Assembly (NCBI RefSeq): GCF_037893015.1
Contig: NC_133666.1
Coordinates: forward strand, 621,159,156-621,223,155
Origin: Macrotis lagotis
Taxonomy: Eukaryota; Chordata; Mammalia; Peramelemorphia; Peramelidae
DNA: 64,000 nt
Direction of reading: 5' to 3'
A model generated the notes under the pieces. That model was not told the DNA's origin. It saw nothing but the letters and a program-made list of their open reading frames with translations, and did not search any database. Shown one piece after another: positions 56,287 to 64,000 of this stretch. Made by a program: the position numbers and the translations under genes. Within the stretch, counting starts at the first letter, position 1; every line of letters begins with the position of its first letter.

Positions 56287-57200
56287 GGATCCAACCATTT
56301 CAGAAAGTAATTTGGAACTATATCCAAAGGGGAATAAAATTGTGCATACCCTCTGATCCAGCAATACCAGTACTAGATTTATATTCCAAAGAGATCATAA
56401 AAAGGGGAAAAGATCAACATGTACAAAAATATTTATAGCAGCTGCTTTTGAAGTCAAAGAATTGGACATTGATATTGCCCATCAATTGGGGAATGGCTGA
56501 ACAAATATGGAACACTATTGTTCTATTAGAAATCAGGAGAAATGGGATTTCAGAGAAGCTTGGAAAGACTTGCATGAACTGATGCTGAATGAAATGAGTA
56601 GAACCAGAAGAACACTGGACACATTAACAGCAACATTATGAGATGATGAACTACAAGGTATGCAGCTCTTCTCAGCAGTTCAGCTATCAAGGATAATCCT
56701 GAGAGATCTGTTATGAAAATGCCATCTACATCCAGAGAAAAAAACAATGGACTCGGAATGCAAAGCAAATCAACCTTTTTAACTTCTTTTATGTTTTTTC
56801 CTTCTCTCTCATAGTTCCCCCCCTAGTTTCAATTCCTATTTCAGAACATGACTAATAAGGAAATGTTCAACATGATTATATATGCACAACCTATATCAAA
56901 TCGTTCATTGCCATAGGGAGGGGGGAGGGAAGGGAAGCTGGTAGAAAAAATGAGGAAGTCAAAAGTCTGCAAAAGCCATGAATGTTGGAGCGAGTAGGTG
57001 GCACAGTGGATAGAGCACTGGCCCTGGAATCAGGAGGACCTGAGTTCAAATTTGATCTCAGACACTTAATTATTACCTAGCTAGGTGACTTTGGGCAAGT
57101 CACTTAATCCCATTGCCTTGCAAAAAATCAAAAACAAAAAAGCATGAATGTTGAAAATTATCTTTGCATGTAATTGGGAAAAAATGAAATAAAATGGAAA
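56287..57200 (+). mobile_element. LINE-1, short 5'-truncated copy with clear target-site duplication
   Basis: Only the end of ORF2 and the 3' UTR are present: CCAACCATTTCAGAAAGTAA, PINWGMAEQ (about 56480) and GGATTTCAGAGAAGCTTGGA, ending AATAAAATGGAAA. The same 18-bp word AAAATAACTCACATTTAT lies at 56269-56286 and again ending at 57217. The target site is inside a MIR (57200-57340, minus). Confidence 0.92.
56988..57136 (+). mobile_element. Opossum SINE1-like element inside the L1 3' UTR
   Basis: GGAGCGAGTAGGTGGCACAG...GAGTTCAAATTTGATCTCAG...CTTGCAAAAAATCAAAAAC. Duplications around GCCATGAATGTTG (ending 56987) and GCATGAATGTTG (ending 57153). Confidence 0.94.
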
Positions 57201-57217
57201 AAATAACTCACATTTAT

Positions 57218-58180
57218 ATAATACTTTCAGGTTTATAAAACACTTCTTCATAGTGTTGCAAGTTACTTCCTTTTTACAAATAAATAATTGAAGTTCAGAG
57301 GGGTAAGTTTGTCCCCAGTCATAGATCTCTCATGGTCCCATGTCCAATATTCTCTATGAGTATGGAACTAACTACAAAACCCTTCTGAGAAAGGAAAGAC
57401 TGGGAAAACCTGCCTGAGCAGAATTAGAGTAGAATGAGGGAACTATAAAAAACAAATTATTTTCTAATATCAATACCATAAAAATGAATAATTCTGATCA
57501 ATAGTCAGCCACAATTACAAAGGACTGATAATAAATGTTGCCTAACTCTTGACAGAGATAGAACAGAATGAGATATGCAATTTTGGATATGATCAATATA
57601 GGGACTTGTTTTACTTGACTGTTAAAATGTTAAAAAATTGTTTTTCTTTCTTTTTCCAATGGGTAGTTGGGGAAGAATGAGGGAGAAAATAAATGAAATA
57701 AACTTGATGTTTACCTAAGTTCTTTAAGAGAACTTAAGAATAATGCTTAAGGCACTATTTTTCTATGATTCTGTACCTACTTTATTAAAGGTGTTAGAAG
57801 GCTGGTTTTCCCCTCTGATAAAATGAAGCTATGGTCAAAATGGACTAAACTTATAATCATAGGCATAAAAGGACATTCAAAGTATTGAGAAGACCTTTAG
57901 GTATTAAATGAAAGGTAGCTCTCTAAAGTTTTGGTTTTCTCCAGCTATAATGAGAGCCAAACATGCAAGATTATAAATTAGAAAGGTAAGATAAGATATT
58001 TTTAATATTACTGATGTGGAAATTTTCAGTTTGCAATTCAAAGAGGCTTTATTATAAGCATAAACTTTTTGCAAGGCAATGAGAAAGTTAAAGAGGTGAA
58101 AAACTCACAGTACTTGCCCTTTTGTTTACACTCAAACATGGAAGAGGTTTCATAAGGAGAATAACCTAATACCTAACAAT
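57218..58180. other. MIR remnant, then unique AT-rich sequence
   Basis: To about 57340 this is the rest of the MIR that the L1 entered (ATACTTTCAGGTTTATAAAA, TTGAAGTTCAGAGGGGTAAG). From there to 58180 nothing is recognised. Confidence 0.45.
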
Positions 58181-58890
58181 AAAATGAATGTCAAGGAACA
58201 AGAAAATCAAACAAATATCATTTTGATATTTTCAGTCTGGTTGTTTAGAAGACTGGTAGCATCATCTACAGAAATAGAGAAAGTTAAAAAGAGGGACATA
58301 TTTTCTGAAGAAATTGTGTTAATTTTTGAATATGTTGGGTTGGATATGCTGACAGGACATCTAAGTGATGTTCAGCAAGGAACTGAAAGTATGGGACTGG
58401 AATTCAATGGAGTTATCATAAAGATATGGGAGATATATACATAGGGTTAAGTAACTGAGGTCAGAACACATGAAGTTGCAAAAGAGGAAAGTAGAAAGAC
58501 AGAAGAGTTGAGTAATAGATCTTGGAGACACCTATGTTTAAGGTGCTAAAGAAAGAAAATAAAGCAAAAGATAACCAGACTGAATAGTCAAAGAGGTAAG
58601 AGACCCAGGAAAGAGCAGTGTCACAAAAATAAAAAGAGAAGAGAAATTATCTAGACAACATGGAAATAAATGGAGTCAAAGAGTGTAGAAAGACTAAGGA
58701 AGACAAAAACTAAGATAAGATTATTGGTTTGGGAAATTAAGAAGTCATTGGTCATCTCAAAGAAAGTAGTTTCTATTGAGTGATGAGAGTGGAAGTCAGA
58801 TTTAGGGGTAACAAAGTGAATGGTTACAGAAAGAAATCAAAGATAGAATGTATGAAGTACAGACTAGTCATTCTAAGAAAAAAAGGAAAG
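58180..58890 (-). mobile_element. L2 LINE, ORF2 fragment
   Basis: Antisense L2 order: TTTGAATATGTTGGGTTGGA, GAGATATATACATAGGG, TAATAGATCTTGGAGACACC, GAAGTCATTGGTCATCTC, GATGAGAGTGGAAGTCAG. Confidence 0.65.
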
Positions 58891-59873
58891 TGGTGTTTTT
58901 GTTTGTTTACTTTTTTCTTAGGGATGGGAAGTCTTTAAATTATTTGTAGGAATTGATGAATGGACAAAGGATATGGAAAGGCAATTCTCAGACAAAAAAA
59001 TCAAAAGCTATCTCTAGTCAAATGAAAAATTGCTCTAAATCATTACTGATTAGAGAAATACAAATTTTAAAAAAATCTCTGAGGTATCACCTCACACCTC
59101 TCAGGTTAGTCAATATGACTAGAAAGGAAAATGATAAATATTGGAAGGGATGTGGAAAAGCTGGGACACTAATGCACTGCTGGTAGGGCTGTGAACTGAT
59201 CCAACCTTTCTGGAGAGCAATTTGGAATTATGCCCAAAGGGCAATAAAAATGTGCATACCCTTTGATCCAGCAAGATCTGGATCTATATCCTGAAGAGAT
59301 CATGAAAAGGGTAAAAAAAAAAAATCACATATGTACAAAAATATTCATAGCAGCTCTTTTTGTAATGGCAAAGAAATGGAAATTGAGAAGATGTCCATCA
59401 ATTGAGGAAAGGCTGAAAAAACTGTGATATCTGCACATGACGGGACACTATTGTTCCATGAGAAATCAAGAGGGATGGGAATTCAGAAAAGCCTGGAAAG
59501 ACTTTTGTGAATTGATGCCGAGTGTGATGAGCAGAAACAGATGGAGCCAAGATGGCAGTATAGAGGCAGGAATTCCCAGAAGCTCTCCCCACCAAAACTC
59601 TAAAAGCCATAAAATTGTAACTCTAACAAGAGAAGCAGAACCCACAGAAAGACTGAGTGAAACAATTTGCCAGCCTAAGACAACTTGGTAGATCCACCAG
59701 AAAGGTCTATTCTACCAGGACCAGGGTTGGAAAGAGTGATGCAGAAAAATCAGCACCTTGGTGAAGGAGATATTAAAAAACACGGAAGAAAGTAACATGT
59801 TAAAAACCAGCTTAGGTCAAATGGAAAAAGCAGTCCAAAGGGCGATAAAAGCTCTCTGAAGAAACAACTCCTT

Positions 59874-60028
59874 TGGGGTGGCTAGGTGGCGCAGTGGATA
59901 GAGCACTGGCCTTGGAGTCAGGAGTACCTGAGTTCAAATCCGGCCTCAGACACTTAATAGTTACCTAGCTGTGTGGCCTTGGGCAAGCCACTTAACCCCA
60001 TTTGCCTTGCAAAAAACCTAAAAAAAAA
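59874..60028 (+). mobile_element. SINE1-like copy A, upstream partner of a recombination
   Basis: TGGGGTGGCTAGGTGGCGCAG...GGCCTTGGAGTCAGGAGTAC...TTGCAAAAAACCTAAAAAAA. Duplications GAAGAAACAACTCCTT (59858-59873) and GAAGACACAACTCCTT (60029-60044). Confidence 0.95.
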
Positions 60029-60271
60029 GAAGACACAACTCCTTCAAATTAGAATGGAGCTGAAGGAAACTGATGACTTTGTGAGAAATCAAGTAACAAT
60101 AAAACAAAACCAAAAGAATAAAAAAAAACTAAAAGAAAATGTGAAATATCTCATTGGAAAAACAACTGACCTGGAAAACAGATCCAAGTGAGATAATTTA
60201 AAAATTATTGAACTACCTGAAAGTCATGACCAGGAAAAGAGGCTAGATTTCATTTTTCAAGAAATAATCCA

Positions 60272-60425
60272 GGGGCAACTAGGTGGTACAGTGGTTAAAG
60301 TACTGACCCTAGAGTCAGAAATACCTGAGTTCAAATCCGGCCTCAGACACTTAATAATTACCTAGCTGTGTGGCCTTGGGCAAGCCACTTAACCCCATTT
60401 GCCTTGCAAAAAAACCTAAAAAAAA
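60272..60425 (+). mobile_element. Chimeric SINE1 (5' part from copy B, 3' part from copy A)
   Basis: The 5' part up to about GAGTCAG carries the private text of copy B (GGTTAAAGTACTGACCCTAG). From ATACCTGAGTTCAAATCCGG on it carries the full 3' half of copy A, including TAATTACCTAGCTGTGTGGC and the CCTAAAAA tail that copy B lacks. It has no matching target duplication at its two ends (CAAGAAATAATCCAG on the left, GAAGAAACAACTCCTT on the right). Confidence 0.93.
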
Positions 60426-60670
60426 GTTAGAAGAAACAACTCCTTCAAATTAGAATGGAGCTGAAAGAAACTGATGACTTTGTGAAAAATCAAGTAGCAA
60501 TAAAACAAAAACAAAAGAATAAAAAAATAAAAGAAAATGTGAATATCTCATTGTAAAAAACAACTGACCTGGAAAACAGATCCAGGTGAGATAATTTAAA
60601 AATTATTGAACTACCTGAAAGTCATGACCAGGAAAAGAGGCTAGATTTCATTTTTCAAGAAATAATCCAG

Positions 60671-60792
60671 GGGCAACTAGGTGGTACAGTGGTTAAAGTA
60701 CTGACCCTAGAGTCAGGACGATCTGAGTTCAAATCTGGCCTCAGATTCTCACTTAATCCCATTGCCTTGAAAAAAAAAAACAAAAAAACAAA
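60671..60792 (+). mobile_element. SINE1-like copy B, internally deleted
   Basis: GGGCAACTAGGTGGTACAGTG...GGACGATCTGAGTTCAAATC...CAGATTCTCACTTAATCCC. It has lost the TAATTACCTAGCTG segment. Duplications CAAGAAATAATCCAG (60656-60670) and CAAGAAATAATTCAG (60793-60807). Confidence 0.95.
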
Positions 60793-61735
60793 CAAGAAAT
60801 AATTCAGCCAAATTGCCTTGAGATGCTAGAAGCAGAGGGTAAAATAAAAACTGAGAAATCCACTGATCACCTTCTGAAAGAGATCTCCCCAAAAAACCTC
60901 CCAGGATTATTATAGTCAAATTCCAGAACTCCCAAGTCAAAGAGAAATTACTACAAGTAGCCAGAAAGAAACAATTCAACTACTGTGGTGCTACAGTCAG
61001 GATTACACAGGATTGGCAACATCTACATTAAGGGCTTGGAACATAATATTTCAGCTGGATTACAACTGAGAATCCACTACACCAAGCAAAACTGAACATC
61101 CTCTTTTGGGGAAAAGATGGACATTAATGAAATAGGAGGCTTTCAAACTTTCTTGTTGAAACAACCAGAGCTGAACTGAAAATTTGATCTTCAAGTACAG
61201 GACTCAGGTGAAGCATAGAGAGGGTAGACAAGAAGGGTAAATTATGAGGGATTTAATGATGTTGAAATGCATGCATTCCTGCATGGGAAGAAGATACTGA
61301 TAACTGATATGAACCTTCTCATTTAGAAGAGTGGTTAGAAAGAGCATATATAGACAAGGCACAGAAGGGAGCTGAATATAATAGTATAATATAGTAAAAA
61401 GATGGAGTCAATAAGTGAAAAAGGAATGTATTGGGATAAAGAGAAAGGAGAAGCAGAATGAGCTAAGATATTTCATGTAAAATAATCAAGAAATAGTTTT
61501 TGCAATGGAGGGGAAGTTGAGGGTGAATGAGTGAGCCTTCATTCTCATCAGAAATGGTTCAGAGATGAAATAACATACACACTCAATGGGGAATAGAAAC
61601 ATATCTTACCCTAGAGGAAAAAGAAAAAGAAGGGTATGGGAGAAATGGGAAAGGAGAAGGGGAGGGGGAGAATGTAGACAGAAGAGAGAAGATCGTGAGG
61701 GAGGGTAGTCAGATACAACATACATCTGAGGAGGG

Positions 61736-61754
61736 TGAGAGAGAGAGAGAGAGA
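61736..61754. repeat. (GA)n short microsatellite
   Basis: About nine GA units in the purine-rich 3' region of the ORF1-only element. Confidence 0.9.
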
Positions 61755-62562
61755 ATAGGAAAAAATGGGAGTGGGGAGGAAAAGTATGGAGGGAAATAAC
61801 AGTTAACAATAGCAACTGTGGGAAAAATACTGAAGCAACTACTCAGATGGACTTACAATATGTAACCCATCCCAGAAATAGAGCAGGTGGTATCTGAACA
61901 TTGACAAAGTTCACTTTTTTTCTCTCACTTCATTTCTCTTGAGGTTTCTCTATCTTTTTTGTGGGGAAGGAGATTTATGTTTACTTTCACAACAAGATTA
62001 TTATAGTAATGTGAAAATAATCATTAAAAAAAAGAAATGAGAAGAACCAGAAGAACATTTTACATACTAACAACAACATGGGGTGATGAGTAAACATGAT
62101 GGACTTGTTCATTTCAGCAGAACAATAATCACACAATTTTAAAAGACTTGTGATGGAAAATACCATCCATATCAAGAGAAAGAATTGTGGAGTTTAAATG
62201 AAGACCAAAGCTTATTATTTTAAATTTTTGAAAGTTGTCTATGTATTATGTCATTTTTTTCTCTCTAGGGTTTTCTTTCTTCCGTTTGGATCTGATTTTC
62301 TCTCACAACATGATCATTATCGATCTATGTTTAGCATTATTATAAATATAGAGGCTATATCAGATTGTTTTCTGTCAGGGGGAGGAAAGGGAGGGAGGGA
62401 GAAAAATGTAAAACTCAAAATCTTGCAAAAAAAAGAATGGTAAAAACCTATCATTACATGTAGTTGGAAAAACAAATGAATATTTTAAAAAATATTTCAA
62501 AAAATATTTGGAAAATCAAATGATATTTTTAAAAAAATTTTAAATATTAAGAGAAAAGCTAG

Positions 62563-64000
62563 GGAGTGAAGCCAAGATGGCAACAAGAGTGGACTGTATC
62601 TTAGGCACTCTCTCATAAAACTTCTAAATTAAGGACTCTAACTAAATTTTTGAGAGACAGAACCCACAGAGGGACCCAGTGAAGTAGTTCTCCTACTCAA
62701 GGTAACCTGGAAAAGAGCAGAAAGGCTCTGTTCCCCGGGGTTGGAGGGGTGGCCCACCAGAGCAAAAGAACTTCAGCCTCCCGGAAGCAGCCACAGGGTG
62801 CTGGGAGCTGCAGCTCACAGCAGCTGGGGCAGTTTCCTGATCTACACCCCAGGGAACACCAGGCACAAATTGCGGGAACAGCGGGGAGACCTCTGCCAGA
62901 GCGAATACATGAAGTCCAGCCCTCAGGGCACACAGCGAGCAGCATGGCCACTGCATTCCAGGTCCAGGAAACATAAGCAGGCAGAGTCAGTAAGCAGGAG
63001 CTCCCAGGGCATGAGCCCATTGAGCTGAAGGAGGGGAGTGAAGAGAGACTGCTGAGCTCTGTCCTCTGCCCCTGGAGCAGGACTCTGGGGTTCTGACCAC
63101 ATTCAGATCCTGATCACAGTCTGGGCCCCCCCATAGAACAGCAAGGCCCACCCCACCTCAGCCCTGTAGCAGAGGAGGGCGCATATGGTCATTCACAGAC
63201 CAGGAGGGAGGACAGAGCCTCACACACTGAGATCCTTGTGGGAGTGTCCCAAAAGCTCAGGAAGCACCCCCAAAACAGGCTTAAGCTGGGAAAATGAGCA
63301 AGCAGAGAAAAAAGGAACACCATTGAGAAATACATTATCTATGATCCCAAGAAGGATCAATGTACTCAGTCTGAAGATGAGGAAGCACAAGCTCCTGCAT
63401 CTAAAGACTCCAAGAAAAACAGAAATTGGGCTCAGGCTATGACAGACCTCAAAAAAGACTTTGAAAATCAAATGAGGAAGTTAGAAGAAAAACTGGGAAA
63501 AGAAATGAGAGAGATGCAGGAAAAACATGAAAATGAAGTCAAGCAGTTTAGTCAAGGAAATCCAAAAAAATGCTGAAGAAAATAGCATGCTAAAAAGCAG
63601 CTTAGGTCAAATGGATAAAACAGTTCAAAAAGGTTACTGAGGAGAAGAATGCTTTAAAAAGCAAAATTGGCCAGATGGAAAAAGAGATAAGAAAACTCTA
63701 TGAGGAAAACAAATCCTTCAGACAAAGAATAGAACTCAGAGAGATTGATGAATTTACGAGAAATCAGGACTCATTACTTCAAAACCAAAAAATATGAAAA
63801 ATTAGAAGAAAATGTGAAACATCTCATTGAAAAAACAACTGATATGGAAAACAGATTTAGGAAAGATAATTTAAAAATTATTGGCATACCTGAAAGTCAT
63901 GATCAGGAAAAGAGCCTTGACATCATTTTCAAAGAATTACTACAGGAAAATTGCCCTGATATCCTAGAAGCAGAGGGCAAAATAGAAATGGAGAGAATCT
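62563..64000 (+). mobile_element. LINE-1 with 5' UTR and start of ORF1, runs off the window
   Basis: It begins AGGGAGTGAAGCCAAGATGG (L1-type 5' start) directly after the AT-rich tail of the previous L1. A GC-richer 5' UTR (62690-63190) gives several overlapping open frames of no meaning. ORF1 follows with frameshifts: MTDLKKDFENQMRKLEEK (63439), EENVKHLIEKTTDMENRFRK (63810), LKIIGIPESHDQEKSLDII and FKELLQENCPDILEAEGKIE (63870-63990). The coiled-coil and RRM-like parts are recognisable. The frameshifts make an active copy unlikely, but the 5' end is not truncated. Confidence 0.88.

Larger units (their letters stand above)
60029..60792 (+). repeat. Tandem duplication of about 400 bp (ORF1 segment plus SINE)
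   Basis: 60029-60271 and 60430-60670 are about 95% identical, offset by 398-401 bases, and each is followed at the same base by a SINE with the start GGGGCAACTAGGTGGTACAG. Together with copy A this is SINE A - X - SINE B/A - X - SINE B. Confidence 0.95.
59541..62036 (+). mobile_element. ORF1-only LINE (HAL1-like) inserted in an L1
   Basis: It begins ATGGAGCCAAGATGGCAG, the typical L1 5' start. A 5' UTR follows, then an ORF1 with frameshifts (IIELPESHDQEKRLDF near 60200 and again near 60605, read with small shifts), then VKEKLLQVARKK and RIHYTKQN (60930-61090). A roughly 870-bp 3' region with a G-rich purine tract (61630-61800) ends in a short A run. No endonuclease or reverse transcriptase is present. 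ATGAGCAGAAACAG (59527-59540) and ATGAGAAGAACCAG (62037-62050) form a 14-bp target duplication with two differences, so this is one complete insertion. The HAL1 ('half-L1') assignment is inference. Confidence 0.75.
58940..62560 (+). mobile_element. LINE-1 ORF2 3' part, split by a 2.5 kb element
   Basis: Left half 58940-59540: KDMERQFSDKKIKSYL, RDVEKLGH, KIFIAALFVMAKKWKLRRCP, WEFRKAWKDFCELM. The right half resumes at 62037 as ATGAGAAGAACCAGAAGAAC and runs through the 3' UTR (GGGAGGAAAGGGAGGGAGGG at about 62380) to the AT-rich end near 62560. The two halves are contiguous in the L1 consensus once the insertion is removed. Confidence 0.88.

Noticed and set aside
62693..63028. Four overlapping open frames on both strands
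   Set aside because: They lie in the GC-rich 5' UTR of an L1 and have no relation to its ORF1 frame.
1..64000. Search for RNA genes, CRISPR-like arrays, proviral genes or a novel gene cluster
   Set aside because: The tRNA-like A and B boxes all belong to SINEs. Regularly spaced repeats are microsatellites. No retroviral gag/pol/env frame was recognised. The window is ordinary mammalian intronic and intergenic DNA.

Overview
This is nuclear DNA of a marsupial, most likely an American opossum (didelphid). The evidence is about twenty copies of one tRNA-derived SINE with a TAATAATTACCTAGCTG core and a TTGCAAAAACCTAAAA tail, which I associate with the opossum SINE1 family. They sit among marsupial-type L1 elements, RTE-tailed CORE-SINEs, MIR/THER-like SINEs, and old L2 and L3/CR1 LINEs. 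The order assignment is firm. The family assignment is inference from memory of the SINE consensus.

Two protein-coding genes are present, and they converge. Positions 1-3113 (+) hold the last six exons of BOP1, coding its C-terminal WD40 propeller. All splice sites and phases fit, and the stop codon is present. On the minus strand, four consecutive in-phase exons of MROH1 (maestro HEAT-like repeat family member 1) lie at 55110-55254, 53524-53720, 36089-36226 and 21591-21705, separated by introns of about 1.4, 17 and 14 kb. The convergent BOP1/MROH1 arrangement matches the human 8q24.3 order. BOP1 acts in nucleolar 60S subunit maturation and MROH1 is a HEAT-repeat scaffold linked to lysosomes. 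Nothing suggests they work together. I could not find the C-terminal exons of MROH1 that should lie between 21.6 kb and the end of BOP1.

Layout: 1-3.1 kb BOP1; 3.1-5.1 kb old repeats; 5.3-8.45 kb an L1 with two SINE insertions; 9.0-11.0 kb an L2; 11.2-15.6 kb a second L1; 16-21.5 kb mostly unique sequence with a GC-rich stretch near 20 kb; 21.6-55.3 kb MROH1 exons in repeat-filled introns; 55.3-64 kb nested LINEs. The last block holds an L1 split by a 2.5 kb ORF1-only (HAL1-like) element. That element carries a SINE-mediated tandem duplication. A further L1 with its 5' end present runs off the window.

I found no RNA gene, CRISPR array, operon, provirus or new multi-gene system. The most informative signals are records of mutation and transposition: the chimeric SINE left by unequal recombination (60.27 kb), the template-switch inverted repeat in an L1 (7.1 kb), the ORF1-only LINE (59.5-62.0 kb) and the missing MROH1 tail.
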